A stretch of 64,000 bases of DNA from Lewinellaceae bacterium (GCA_020636325.1 JACJYC010000002.1:124001-188000); one strand, 5' to 3'. Shown: positions 49,856 to 59,749, numbered from the stretch's first letter. Notes: generated by a model from the letters alone, not told the origin. Program-made: numbers and translations.

Positions 49856-51841
49856 TCAGCTCTTCCTGTATTCCGTAGGTTTCAGGCCGAATTCCTCGGC
49901 AAAGGTTTTGGAAAAGTATTTTGGGTCGTGAAAACCCACTTCATAGGCGACCTGCGAGATGTTCAGGTCGGTTGTTTCCAATAGTTCCTTGGCCTTGTGC
50001 AGGCGGATGGAACGCATAAAATGCGTGGTGGATTTTCCGGTCAGGGCTTTGATCTTCTTGTGCAGTTGAGAGCGGCTCATGCCGATAGCGTGGCACAACT
50101 GCGGGGTGGCAAAATCCTCGTCGTCAAGGTGGGCCTCAACGGCGCTCCGGACCCGGATGATGAAGCTGTCCTCGTATTGCGCCGTTTCCGGCCCATTGTC
50201 GCCCAGGCCTGACAGCGAACTGTACCTGTCCTGCAATTGGCGGCGCAACTCCAGCAATTTGGCCAGGTGGGTCAGCAATTCCTTTTTGTCAAAGGGTTTG
50301 GCCAGGTAAGCATCGGCGCCTCGCTCCAGGCCGGCGATGCGCGATTCCACGTCGGCTTTGGCCGTGAGCAATACGATCGGGATATGACTGGTTCGCTGGT
50401 CCGTTTTCAGGGCTTCGCACAGCTCAAGCCCGTCTTTTTCCGGCATCATCACATCACTGACAATGATATCCGGGATATCTTCCAGCGCTTTTTCAATCCC
50501 TTCTCTGCCGTTGGCGGCCAGCAGCAGCCGGTAATCCTGTTCCAGGCAGGAGATCAGGTATTGCTGCACGTCTGGATTGTCCTCCACAATGAGCAAGGTG
50601 GGCGCATCTTCTTCTCTTCCATCGGTAGCTGAAGGGTTGCTATCCGTCGTCTCGGCAATTCCCGGGATAAAGTCGGCAACCTGGGCGAGCACGTCCTTTT
50701 CTGTAGCAGGGGCTGATTGCCGGATGGGTATCGTTACATAAAAGGAACAACCGACTTCCTCGTTTTCTGCCCGGATATCCCCATCCATCAGCTTAACCAG
50801 TTCCCGGGTCAGCGCCAGCCCGACGCCGGTGGAATTGGCCCTGCGGATCCCGTCCTTGGGATCTGCCTGGAAGAACTGGTCGAAGATATAAGGCAGCTGA
50901 TCCTCGGGGATACCGGCGCCGCTGTCTTTTACCCGAAGGTTCAGCAGGTCGCCGGACCGGTCAACTGAAAATCCGATATGGCCGCCCTCAGGGGTGTATT
51001 TGACGGCATTGGACAGCAGGTTGGAAACAACGCTGAGCAGCCTGTCCGGGTCGTAGTCCATCACCAATTCGCGGATCTCGCTCTGAAACGTCAGGCGGAT
51101 CCCCTTGCTTTCCGCATACGACTGGAAGGATTCGGCGACATACCGGAGAAAATGCATGACATCGGATCGAACCGGCCGGAGTTCCAGTTTGCCGGATTCC
51201 AGTTTTCTCAGGTCCAGGATCTGATCGACCAGCACCAGCAGACTATCGCTGTTGCGCCGGATCATTTGCAACCCCCTGGAAAACCACTTTTCGGGGTTTT
51301 CGGCCACTTGTCCGGCCATTCCGCTGATGATGGTCAGTGGTGTGCGGAGTTCGTGGGAGATATTGGTAAAAAAACGGGATTTCAATTCATCCAATTCCTG
51401 GAGTTGTTCGTTCTTTTCCTCCAGTTCGCGGGCCTTTTCCGCCTTGCGCAGGGTGTTCAGTTCGGTCAGGGTCTTGTTGATGGTAATTTCCAGGTCCTCG
51501 AAATCGATCGGTTTGTTGACAAAATCGAAAGCGCCCAGGTTCATGGCGGCCCGGATATTCTTCATATCGCCGTAGGCGGAGACCATGACCGTTTTGCTGG
51601 TAGAAGCGGGAATGAGGTCCCTGAGTTTGGACAAGAAGGTCAGTCCGTCCATTTTCGGCATGTTGATATCGCAAAGCACGACATCAATATCCTCCCGTTG
51701 AGCGAGGATATTGAGGGCTTCCGCTCCGTTACGGGCAAAGATGAACTCATAGGCTTTATCCCTGATCTGCCGGCGAAAGCGCTGAAGGATCAGGGGTTCG
51801 AAATGTTCCTCGTCGTCAACGACCAAAATTTTTGCGGGCAT
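49856..51841 (-). CDS. Soluble hybrid two-component regulator: REC-HisKA-HATPase-REC-AraC
   Basis: A 661-residue protein with no signal peptide or membrane helix. Order: receiver (ILVVDDEE, phospho-acceptor Asp58 in LCDINMPKMDG), coiled-coil linker, HisKA with His163 in FTNISHELRTPL, HATPase (LLSNAVKYTPEGG, DSGAGIPEDQ, GVGLALTREL), second receiver (LLIVEDNPDVQQYL, IIVSDVMMPEKDG), and a C-terminal AraC helix-turn-helix (LNISQVAYEVGFHDPKYFSK). The C-terminal half matches Bacteroidota hybrid systems, but these normally carry a periplasmic sensor, replaced here by a receiver. The ATG at 51841 (MPAKILVVDDEE) is the natural start. Confidence 0.92.
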   Translation of the reverse strand: MPAKILVVDDEEHFEPLILQRFRRQIRDKAYEFIFARNGAEALNILAQREDIDVVLCDINMPKMDGLTFLSKLRDLIPASTSKTVMVSAYGDMKNIRAAMNLGAFDFVNKPIDFEDLEITINKTLTELNTLRKAEKARELEEKNEQLQELDELKSRFFTNISHELRTPLTIISGMAGQVAENPEKWFSRGLQMIRRNSDSLLVLVDQILDLRKLESGKLELRPVRSDVMHFLRYVAESFQSYAESKGIRLTFQSEIRELVMDYDPDRLLSVVSNLLSNAVKYTPEGGHIGFSVDRSGDLLNLRVKDSGAGIPEDQLPYIFDQFFQADPKDGIRRANSTGVGLALTRELVKLMDGDIRAENEEVGCSFYVTIPIRQSAPATEKDVLAQVADFIPGIAETTDSNPSATDGREEDAPTLLIVEDNPDVQQYLISCLEQDYRLLLAANGREGIEKALEDIPDIIVSDVMMPEKDGLELCEALKTDQRTSHIPIVLLTAKADVESRIAGLERGADAYLAKPFDKKELLTHLAKLLELRRQLQDRYSSLSGLGDNGPETAQYEDSFIIRVRSAVEAHLDDEDFATPQLCHAIGMSRSQLHKKIKALTGKSTTHFMRSIRLHKAKELLETTDLNISQVAYEVGFHDPKYFSKTFAEEFGLKPTEYRKS

Positions 51842-52020
51842 GGATATTCGGAAAGTCTTCGGTTCAAAAGTACGGAAAAAAAGGGGGAAAGGATTTGATG
51901 CCTCGCAAATTAAATTGACAAAAGCCATTATCTGTCTCTGACGCCGGACGTTCGTTGTCAATTCAAATGGGATAGTTCCGGAATTTCCGCGCCTTGCATA
52001 AAAAGAATACATAATTGACG

Positions 52021-53472
52021 CTAAAACACCGCCAGTTTACGCACCACCTGCCGCTCCCCGAAATCCGCCCGCACCAGGTAAATGCCCGGCGGCCACCCGG
52101 CAAGGCTGATCTCGGCTCCGGTACGCCCCGCCAGGACGTCGGAAGCCAGGCGGGCCTTTTCGCGCCCGGCAAGGTCGAATACCCGGATATCGGCGGGCGG
52201 GTGTGTAGAGGGAAAGCGAATATGAACCCTGTCGTTTGCCGGGTTTGGGGAAACAGTAAAGATATCCGCCCTCGTTTCTTCTTCGGTACCGACAGGACCG
52301 TCGCAGCCGGCCACGTAATCCCCTCCGATCCATTTGGCAAAGTTGATAATTCTGGGCCCATCCATAGTAAATGTACCGCCGACGTACAGCGTATCGTGGT
52401 ATATTTCCATCCTGGGGATACCCACTGTGCCGAAATCGCCCCCCAGGCTGCACCATTGCTGCCCGTCCCAGCGGGCAATGCTGTTGGCCGGCAGGTTGTT
52501 GCCGACCGCCTGGAAATTGCCGATCACGTACAGGGCATCGTGCCAGACCCGCATTTCCGTCACATAGGCGTAAATGCCTGCAATACCCCCGCCTACCTCT
52601 TCCCAACCGTCGTCGCCCAGGCGCATGATCTTGTTGCCTGTGTTGCCGTCCTGCTTGCGGAAATACCCGCCCACGTACAGCTTACCCTGAAAGATCTCCA
52701 TGCAATACACAAAAGGAAAGGCCCCGTATGTGCCTCCGTACACAGATTTCCAGACCCCATCCTCGTATTTCAGGATGCCGTATTCGACATGACCGTCAAT
52801 ATCAGCCCAAAAATTCCCGCCGACATAGAGCGCACCTTTGTACCAGATCATGCAGCTAATGATCGGTATGCCTGACTCTTCCACAACCGGTATTTGGACC
52901 GGAAACGCAGACCAGGTATAAAACGGGGTAAGGATGGCCAGACCGTAAGTAGGTATAAACCCGGCCTTATCAAAAAAACCGCCTACCAGCAGGTTCTCCC
53001 CCCAAGGAACTGAACAAGCCATTATTCCTGTACTGGATTCCAGCGACAGGCCGGTACCGCCTACATTCAGCCAAGAGGATCCGGTCCAGGCAAGCACGCC
53101 AGGAACAGGCGCATTATTAATACTGCTTCCTCCTCCTCCAAACAATAAATTTTGCCCGAATTTGATAATATGTTGGAAAGGGTTATTACATACATTAAAA
53201 CATTGATAATCGTCCAGGCCATTTCCAATTTTAAAAAATTTTGTGCCGTTGAATCTGGCCAGGCCGTTTATTTGCATTGATATTCCATTTTTCACAATCA
53301 TTTTATTATTGCATGCAATAAACAGCTGGTCTGTGTTGGAATCGGCATATAACTCCGTGACGCCGCCATAAGCAGCGCTGTCCCAAACCGGCGCCCAGTT
53401 TTCGTTCTGGCCTGAAACCGCCGGGGTGATCAAAAAGAAAAAGGTACAGATCAGTAAAACGCTAATTTTCAT
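52021..53472 (-). CDS. Secreted beta-propeller-like protein with T9SS type A sorting domain
   Basis: A 483-residue protein with a signal peptide (LLICTFFFLITPAVSGQ). The mature part has repeated LYVGGxF and LARFNG/ILKYEDG/IARWDG elements (for example ALYVGGNFWADIDG, KLYVGGYFRKQDG, TLYVGGTFTMDG), consistent with a seven-bladed propeller, and ends in a T9SS type A domain (FTVSPNPANDRVHIRF, FDLAGREKARL, PPGIYLVRADFGERQVVRKL). Its ATG overlaps the stop codon of the upstream decayed T9SS gene (CAATGA). Function unknown, probably cell surface. Confidence 0.88.
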   Translation of the reverse strand: MKISVLLICTFFFLITPAVSGQNENWAPVWDSAAYGGVTELYADSNTDQLFIACNNKMIVKNGISMQINGLARFNGTKFFKIGNGLDDYQCFNVCNNPFQHIIKFGQNLLFGGGGSSINNAPVPGVLAWTGSSWLNVGGTGLSLESSTGIMACSVPWGENLLVGGFFDKAGFIPTYGLAILTPFYTWSAFPVQIPVVEESGIPIISCMIWYKGALYVGGNFWADIDGHVEYGILKYEDGVWKSVYGGTYGAFPFVYCMEIFQGKLYVGGYFRKQDGNTGNKIMRLGDDGWEEVGGGIAGIYAYVTEMRVWHDALYVIGNFQAVGNNLPANSIARWDGQQWCSLGGDFGTVGIPRMEIYHDTLYVGGTFTMDGPRIINFAKWIGGDYVAGCDGPVGTEEETRADIFTVSPNPANDRVHIRFPSTHPPADIRVFDLAGREKARLASDVLAGRTGAEISLAGWPPGIYLVRADFGERQVVRKLAVF

Positions 53473-53853
53473 TGCTTTACAAATATTTTTTGAATGCGGA
53501 ATTTTTCGGATTCAAAAGTCAGCAGGTAAATTCCCGCCGGAAAATATCCGGTGTGGATTCGCTGATATCTCTTGCGGTCAGGACCAGGCTGAATCTGTCA
53601 TCCTTAAAAAACAAGGATGGGCTCCCAGTCATATAATTGTACTTGATCTCATCTTCGGGCAAAGTAATTGTCATTATCGTCGGTTAACTGAGCTACACGG
53701 CTCGGGGTACCATCCTGGTTGCCGGATGCTGCAGCCCATTCTTCCAACCATACGGTTTGCGCCTGGCCGGAAAGATCATATGACATACTCAGAAAAAGGG
53801 AAAAGAAAAGGCAGGATATTAAAATCTATTGCGGGGGGGGTAAAAATCTTCAT
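53469..53853 (-). pseudogene. Frameshifted small T9SS cargo gene
   Basis: The minus strand upstream of the propeller gene encodes pieces of one short T9SS protein in different frames: a start (MKIF, ATG at 53853) next to a C8 run, a signal peptide core and mature start (ILISCLFFSLFLS, then AQTVWLEEWAAASGNQDGTP, QLTDDNDNYFA), then in a second frame TLPEDEIKYNYMTGSPSLFF and DDRFSLVLTARDIS, then in a third GYFPAGIYLLTFESEKF and RIQKIFVKQ with the stop at 53469. The last parts are a typical type A sorting domain. At least three frame changes are needed, so the gene is decayed or the consensus is wrong here. Its stop overlaps the start of the next gene (ATGA). Confidence 0.7.
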
Positions 53854-53940
53854 AAATTCAGGATTCAGAAGTGAAGTAATTGAATAAGCTTTGCAATATA
53901 TTCAATAATTTCGGATCGCGCAATATTCAAACCATTATTC

Positions 53941-53948
53941 TACCTTTG
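53941..53948 (+). promoter_or_regulatory. -7 box (TACCTTTG)
   Basis: TACCTTTG matches TAnnTTTG 84 nt upstream of the peptidase start, in an otherwise A+T-rich region. The -33 TTG is not clear. Confidence 0.5.
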
Positions 53949-54031
53949 TAAACAGGCGGTTATTCTTTACCAGCTCCTTAACGCATGCCGGATGCCGCAA
54001 AATCCCTATCTTGCCCCAAACCAGAACTGTT

Positions 54032-56368
54032 ATGAAAAAACCGACTTCCAAAAACCTGGCGGTGCCTGCAGTTGTATTCCTGCTCGCAGCGTCTTTCCAT
54101 CCTTCTGCCGCACAAACGCCCTACCAGCCCGCAGCGCTCACCGCTGAGGACTATGCACGCGGAGAACAGGCGCTTTCCGCCCATACTTCGTCTCTCGTTT
54201 TTTACGATGATGTGCGCCCCAACTGGATGGACGACGGCCGCTTCTGGTACCGGAATGCCACCCCGAACGGGGCCGAATTCATCCTGGTAGACCCCGTCAA
54301 AAAGACCAAATCCCCGGCATTCGACCACAAAAAACTGGCGGCCGCCCTGTCTGAAGCCGCCGGGGTGAATTACGAGGCAGCTGATCTGCCTTTTTCCCGG
54401 TTCGACTGGTCGGCTGACGGGCAATCCATCACCTTCGCTGCCGGCCGGAAGCAATACGCCTATAACCTCCGGACCGGCAAATGCACAACTGCCAAAGCCG
54501 CGGAGCGCCCCGACCGGAACTCGGTTACTTCCCCAGACGGGAAAAAAGCCGTCTTTATCCGCGAATACAACCTCTGGGTGCGCGACCTGGCTACCGGGCA
54601 AGAAACCCAGCTGACCACTGACGGCATTGAGGATTACGGCTACGGCACCAACAATGCCGGCTGGACCAAGAGCGACCGGCCCGTTGTGCTCTGGTCACCC
54701 GATTCCAAAAAGATCGCTACCTTCCAGCACGACGGCCGCGGCGTGGGCGAAATGTATATGGTGAGCACCAACGTGGGCCACCCCAAACTGGAAGCCTGGA
54801 AATACCCGCTGCCCGGCGATAGCCTGATCTTTCGCATCTCCAGGGTAGTGGTCCATGTGGACGTACCCAAAGTAGTGCGTTTGCAAATGCCGCCCGACCC
54901 GCACCGCTCCTCCATCACCGACCATATCGCGACCCGGGAGGGATTCGCGGATGTGGAATGGAGCGCCGACAGCAAGCAACTGGCCTTCCTGTCCAATTCG
55001 CGCAACCACCAGGTCGCTACCCTCCGTATCGCAAATTCAGAAACAGGCGCCGTGCGCACCATCCTGGAGGAAAAGGTCGAAACCTTCTTCGAATCGGGCA
55101 TGGGCAAGATCAACTGGCATATCCTGCCGGAGTCCAATGAGGTGATCTGGTACTCACAGCGCTCCGACTGGGGGCACCTCTATCTATACGACCTGACGAC
55201 CGGTGCACTGAAAAGCGCGCTGACCAAGGGCGAGTGGAACGTAACCCAACTGCTCCACATCGATAAAAAGAACCGGATCCTGTATTTTCTGGGCGTCGGC
55301 AGAGAATTCAATGACCCGTATTACCAGTACTTCTACAGCGTGAAAATGGACGGTTCGAACCCCAATCTGCTGACCCCGGAGTACGCCAACCACGAGATCA
55401 GCCTCTCGCCGGACGGCATGTATTTTGTTGACAGCTATTCTACTCCGGTTAAGCCGCCTGTGACCTTACTCCGCGACAACAAAGGAAACGAATTGCTGCA
55501 GCTGGAAAAGGCCGACATCTCAAAACTCGAGGCAACCGGTTGGAAGCCGCCGATGCCGATCACGGTAAAAGCCCGCGACGGAGAGACGGACCTTTACGGA
55601 CTGCTGTTCCAGCCGGCTAATTTCGATCCCAATAAAAAATACCCGATTATCAACTATATTTACCCCGGCCCGCAGACGGGCAGCGTGGGCAGCCGCAGTT
55701 TTTCAGCCGGGCGGCGCGACAACCAGGCCATTGCCAACCTGGGTTTCATTGTTGTGGCCATCGACGCTATGGGCACCCCTTACCGGTCCAAATCGTTCCA
55801 TGCCGCCTATTACGGCAATATGGGCGACAACGGCCTGCCCGATCAGATCACCGGAATGCAGCAACTCGCCGAACGCTATCCATGGATCGACATCGACCGG
55901 GCCGGCATTTACGGGCATTCCGGCGGCGGGTTCGCCTCCACCGATGCCATCCTGCGCTATCCCGACTTCTTCAAAGTAGCCGTGAGCGGCGCCGGCAACC
56001 ACGACAACCGGAACTACGAAGACGACTGGGGCGAAAAATGGCAGGGGCTGCTCGAAACCAACCCCGACGGGACCACCAATTACGACAACCAGGCCAACCA
56101 ACTGCTCGTGGACAACCTGAAAGGAAAATTAATGCTGGCCCACGGTACCATGGACAGCAATGTGCCCGTTTACAATACGCTCCTGGTGGCCGACAAGCTC
56201 ATTGCCGCCAATAAGGATTTTGACCTTGTCCTGTTCCCCAACCGGAGTCACGGCTTCGGCAACGAACCTTATATGTTGCGCAAACGGTGGGACTATTTTG
56301 TGAAGAACCTGCTGGGCGCCGAACCGCCCAGGGAATATAAATTCAACCTGAACCCGGTAAGACCTTAA
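54032..56368 (+). CDS. S9 family dipeptidyl-peptidase IV-like protease
   Basis: A 778-residue exported serine peptidase. Signal peptide (NLAVPAVVFLLAASFHPSAA), an eight-bladed N-terminal propeller (DPPIV_N; LVFYDDVRPNWMDDGRFWYR, WSPDSKKIATFQHD, EWSADSKQLAFLSNSRN), and a C-terminal alpha/beta-hydrolase domain with the nucleophile Ser630 in GHSGGGF, Asp708 in HGTMDSNVP and His740 in NRSHGFGNEPY. DPP-IV-type enzymes release N-terminal dipeptides, preferably Xaa-Pro. It probably works in the periplasm in peptide breakdown. The ATG at 54032 starts the signal peptide. Confidence 0.93.
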   Translation: MKKPTSKNLAVPAVVFLLAASFHPSAAQTPYQPAALTAEDYARGEQALSAHTSSLVFYDDVRPNWMDDGRFWYRNATPNGAEFILVDPVKKTKSPAFDHKKLAAALSEAAGVNYEAADLPFSRFDWSADGQSITFAAGRKQYAYNLRTGKCTTAKAAERPDRNSVTSPDGKKAVFIREYNLWVRDLATGQETQLTTDGIEDYGYGTNNAGWTKSDRPVVLWSPDSKKIATFQHDGRGVGEMYMVSTNVGHPKLEAWKYPLPGDSLIFRISRVVVHVDVPKVVRLQMPPDPHRSSITDHIATREGFADVEWSADSKQLAFLSNSRNHQVATLRIANSETGAVRTILEEKVETFFESGMGKINWHILPESNEVIWYSQRSDWGHLYLYDLTTGALKSALTKGEWNVTQLLHIDKKNRILYFLGVGREFNDPYYQYFYSVKMDGSNPNLLTPEYANHEISLSPDGMYFVDSYSTPVKPPVTLLRDNKGNELLQLEKADISKLEATGWKPPMPITVKARDGETDLYGLLFQPANFDPNKKYPIINYIYPGPQTGSVGSRSFSAGRRDNQAIANLGFIVVAIDAMGTPYRSKSFHAAYYGNMGDNGLPDQITGMQQLAERYPWIDIDRAGIYGHSGGGFASTDAILRYPDFFKVAVSGAGNHDNRNYEDDWGEKWQGLLETNPDGTTNYDNQANQLLVDNLKGKLMLAHGTMDSNVPVYNTLLVADKLIAANKDFDLVLFPNRSHGFGNEPYMLRKRWDYFVKNLLGAEPPREYKFNLNPVRP

Positions 56369-56381
56369 ATTTATTTCTTTG

Positions 56382-57149
56382 ATGCAAAAGATCATCTCCT
56401 ATAACCTCAACGGCATCCGGGCCGCGATGAACAAAAGCCTGCTCGACTGGGCCAAAACCCAGGACGCGGACGTCCTCTGCTTCCAGGAAACCAAGGCCCA
56501 GCCCGACCAGTTGGACCTCGGGGTATTTGATGAAATGGGATACCACCACAACTGGCATTCCGCCCAGAAAAAGGGATACAGCGGTGTGGCCACCTTTTCA
56601 AAAAGGGAACCCGATCTGGTGGAAGCTGGTTGCGGCATTCCCAAATACGACGACGAAGGCCGGATCCTGCGCACCGATTTCGGCGACTGGACCCTGCTCA
56701 ACTGCTATTTCCCTTCCGGGACGTCCGGCGAGGACCGGCAGGCGTTCAAGATGGTGTTTCTCGACGACTTCTTTGAATGGGTGCAGGAATTGCGCGCCAA
56801 ACGCCCCAAGCTCATTATCGTAGGAGATTATAACATCGCCCATAAGGAAATCGACATTCACGACCCGAAAGGAAACAAGAACTCTTCCGGCTTTTTGCCG
56901 GAGGAGCGGGAATGGCTGACCAAATGGTTCAGCAGCGGGTTTACGGACGCATTCCGGACCCTGAATCCCGACAAGGTGGAATACAGCTGGTGGAGCTTCC
57001 GCTTCAACGCCCGGCAGAACAACAAAGGCTGGCGGATCGATTACCAGTCGGTGACCGACAATATCGCCGACCGGTTGCGCAGTTCGGGGCATTACAACGA
57101 CGCCCACCACTCCGACCATTGCCCGGTATTCGTAGAGATCGATCTTTGA
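56382..57149 (+). CDS. xth: Exodeoxyribonuclease III
   Basis: A 255-residue exonuclease III/AP endonuclease of the EEP fold. Catalytic and metal-site residues: SYNLNGIRAA, the glutamate in LCFQETKAQ, the GDYNIAHKEID aspartate/asparagine pair, the WWSFR segment, and the C-terminal histidine in HSDHCPVFVEI. It repairs abasic sites and 3'-blocked ends. A TTG one codon earlier (56379) is less likely than the ATG at 56382. The MoxR gene starts 18 nt downstream. Confidence 0.95.
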   Translation: MQKIISYNLNGIRAAMNKSLLDWAKTQDADVLCFQETKAQPDQLDLGVFDEMGYHHNWHSAQKKGYSGVATFSKREPDLVEAGCGIPKYDDEGRILRTDFGDWTLLNCYFPSGTSGEDRQAFKMVFLDDFFEWVQELRAKRPKLIIVGDYNIAHKEIDIHDPKGNKNSSGFLPEEREWLTKWFSSGFTDAFRTLNPDKVEYSWWSFRFNARQNNKGWRIDYQSVTDNIADRLRSSGHYNDAHHSDHCPVFVEIDL

Positions 57150-57167
57150 TGTACAACCCTGACCAGC

Positions 57168-58253
57168 ATGGCTGACACATTCATATTGCGCCCCCACGCC
57201 GAAGAAACCTACGCGGCGGAACTGAAAGCCCTGGCTGCGAACGATCCGCACCCCAGGCCGCTCAACTGGCAGCTGTCGCCATGGGCCGTTGTGACCTATC
57301 TCATGGGCGGCAAGCTCAAGGACGGGACGGAAATAGAACCCAAGTATTTCGGCAAGCGGCGATTGATCGAAGTGGCGGTCGCTACGCTGCTCACCGACCG
57401 GTCGCTGCTGCTGGTAGGTGTCCCCGGGACGGCAAAAACATGGGTTTCCGAACACCTGGCGGCAGCCATTTGCGGCGACTCAACGTTGTTGGTGCAGGGC
57501 ACCGCCGGATTGAGCGAGGAAGCCATCCGCTACGGCTGGAACTACGCCAAACTGATCGCCGAAGGGCCTTCCGAGCAGGCGCTTGTGGCCAGCCCTGTGA
57601 TGAAAGGGATGCGCGAAGGCAAGATCGTGCGGGTGGAAGAGCTTACCCGCCTGCTTTCCGATGTGCAGGACGCCCTGATCACGGTGCTTTCGGAAAAAAC
57701 ACTCCCGGTACCTGAATTGAATCAGGAAGTCCAGGCCACGCGCGGTTTCAACCTCATCGCTACGGCCAACGACCGGGACAAAGGCGTAAACGAGCTGTCG
57801 AGCGCTCTGCGGCGGCGTTTCAATACCGTGCAGATGCCATTGCCTGAGTCCATGGAGGAAGAGGTCGGGATCGTGCAGAACCGGGTCGCCAGGCTGGGCA
57901 AGGCGTTGGAATTACCGGAAGGGTCAGCGCCCATCAGGGAGATCCAGCGGCTGGTGACCATCTTCCGGGAGTTAAGGAGCGGAAAGACCGCCGACGGAAA
58001 AACCCGCCTGAAAAGCCCGACGGCTACCCTGAGTACGGCCGAGGCCATTTCGGTGGTGCAAAACGGGCAGGCCCTGGCCGCACATTTCGGCGACGGCGTG
58101 ATGAAAGCGCGGGACATGGCGGCCAGCATAACGGGCGCCGTCATCAAGGATCCGGTCCAGGATAAAACAGCCTGGGAGGAATACCTTCAGATCGTTGTGA
58201 GAGAACGAAACGGCTGGCAGGATCTTTACGAGGCCTGCCAGGAATTGATATAG
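57168..58253 (+). CDS. MoxR-family AAA+ ATPase
   Basis: A 361-residue ATPase with Walker A VGVPGTAKTW (Lys90), Walker B-like IVRVEELTRL followed by DVQDALITVLSEK, sensor 1 NLIATANDRD and the arginine finger region SSALRRRFNTV. MoxR ATPases usually work with a von Willebrand factor A protein as a chaperone-like complex. No VWA, DUF5682 or DUF5691 partner is adjacent here. The gene sits between xth and a BamA-like gene, which look functionally unrelated. Confidence 0.88.
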   Translation: MADTFILRPHAEETYAAELKALAANDPHPRPLNWQLSPWAVVTYLMGGKLKDGTEIEPKYFGKRRLIEVAVATLLTDRSLLLVGVPGTAKTWVSEHLAAAICGDSTLLVQGTAGLSEEAIRYGWNYAKLIAEGPSEQALVASPVMKGMREGKIVRVEELTRLLSDVQDALITVLSEKTLPVPELNQEVQATRGFNLIATANDRDKGVNELSSALRRRFNTVQMPLPESMEEEVGIVQNRVARLGKALELPEGSAPIREIQRLVTIFRELRSGKTADGKTRLKSPTATLSTAEAISVVQNGQALAAHFGDGVMKARDMAASITGAVIKDPVQDKTAWEEYLQIVVRERNGWQDLYEACQELI

Positions 58254-58305
58254 ACTGCCTATTACCCGGTCGGATTATAATGCAGTTGAAAACAGGGAGA
58301 GGCGT

Positions 58306-59712
58306 ATGAAAAGGGCAGTATTTTTGTTACTGGTATTTTTTGGATTGCTGAAGGGCATAGCGGCCCAGTCGGGATTGGTGTATATTGACCAGATCAGCAT
58401 CGAAGGCAACCGCCGCACCCGCGACGCCATTATTCTGCGCGAGCTGAAATTCCACGAAGGGGACAGCATCGCCCTTTCCGAACTGGACGATGTATTGCTC
58501 GAAAGCGAATCACTGGTGATGAATACCGGCCTTTTTTCCAAGGCAAATATCTCCTTCAAATCCTGGGAAAGCGCCACCAACAAGGTTCATATCGTCATTT
58601 CCGTCAACGAAACCTGGTATATCTATCCGGTTCCGGTTTTCGAACTGGCCGACCGGAATTTCAATGTCTGGTGGACCGACCAGAAACGCTCCCTCGACCG
58701 GGTCAATTTCGGCATCGAATTCACGCACCTGAATTTTTCCGGGCAAAAAGACCGCCTCAAGCTGACCGCCAAATACGGGTATACCCGGTCGTACGCCCTG
58801 AAATACACCTTGCCTTATATCAATCAGCGGCAAACCGTGGGGATCGAATCCGAGGTGTCCTATTCCCGCAACCGGGAATTGAACTACGCCACCGTCGGCA
58901 ACAAGCAGCTCTTTTACAAGGATCCGGACAATGACTGGTTGTACCAGCGTTTCCGCTCGGAAGCGGCGATCACTTACCGCCCGGGGTACCACCTTTTTCA
59001 TACCTTGCGGCTCCGCTATCAGCAGAACGCCATCGACGAGATCGTTGCCAAGGAGCTGAATCCGGATTTTTTCCTGGAGGGCAAACTGCTGCAACGTTTT
59101 TTTACGCTCAGCTACCGGTTTGCTTACGACATGCGGGACGTGACCGCCTATCCGCTCAAAGGGGCCTTTTTTGCCGGCCGCGTTGAAAAAGACGGCCTGG
59201 GCATTTTCAAGGACAGGGACGCCCTGACGATCGAGACGGTTTTCAACAAGTATTTTCCCTTGAGCGAAAAATGGAGCGCCGGCCTGCTGACCTCCGCCAA
59301 ATATTCCTTTATCCGCGACAAGCAGCCGTTCACGGATTACCGGGCGCTGGGTTTTTCCTACAATACGCTGTACGGTTATGAGCTCTACCTCGTTGACGGC
59401 CTCGACATGGGGATTGCCCGGACCTTTGTGCGGTACCGGTTATTGCAAAATGAACTGAAGCTCGGCAAACTCATGCCGCTGGAGTCCTTCCGGTCGGTGC
59501 CCATCCGGTTATACCTCAGCCTGAACGGAGGCTGGGCCTATGCCAACGACCCCTATACCGGGCAGGACAACAGCTTCGCCAACCGCCCGCTCTGGGGATG
59601 GGGGCCCGGGCTGGATGTCATATTATTTTACAACATGGTCTTCCAAATCCAGTACAGCATTAACCATTTGTCGGAAAAAGGGATATTTTTACGATTGAAT
59701 ACCAATATTTAG
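58306..59712 (+). CDS. BamA/TamA-family outer membrane protein
   Basis: A 468-residue outer membrane protein: signal peptide (FLLLVFFGLLKGIAAQ), one POTRA domain (YIDQISIEGNRRTRDAIILR, LDDVLLESESLVMNTGLF), and a C-terminal beta-barrel with the surface antigen fold (SYRFAYDMRDVTAYPLKGAF, ending MVFQIQYSINHLSEKGIFLR). It is shorter than true BamA (five POTRA domains), so it is probably a specialised Omp85-like transporter or assembly factor. It precedes the NAD kinase gene by 37 nt. Confidence 0.86.
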   Translation: MKRAVFLLLVFFGLLKGIAAQSGLVYIDQISIEGNRRTRDAIILRELKFHEGDSIALSELDDVLLESESLVMNTGLFSKANISFKSWESATNKVHIVISVNETWYIYPVPVFELADRNFNVWWTDQKRSLDRVNFGIEFTHLNFSGQKDRLKLTAKYGYTRSYALKYTLPYINQRQTVGIESEVSYSRNRELNYATVGNKQLFYKDPDNDWLYQRFRSEAAITYRPGYHLFHTLRLRYQQNAIDEIVAKELNPDFFLEGKLLQRFFTLSYRFAYDMRDVTAYPLKGAFFAGRVEKDGLGIFKDRDALTIETVFNKYFPLSEKWSAGLLTSAKYSFIRDKQPFTDYRALGFSYNTLYGYELYLVDGLDMGIARTFVRYRLLQNELKLGKLMPLESFRSVPIRLYLSLNGGWAYANDPYTGQDNSFANRPLWGWGPGLDVILFYNMVFQIQYSINHLSEKGIFLRLNTNI

Positions 59713-59749
59713 CCGATCGTTTTGGCCGGCGCATAACCCGCCCTGATCC

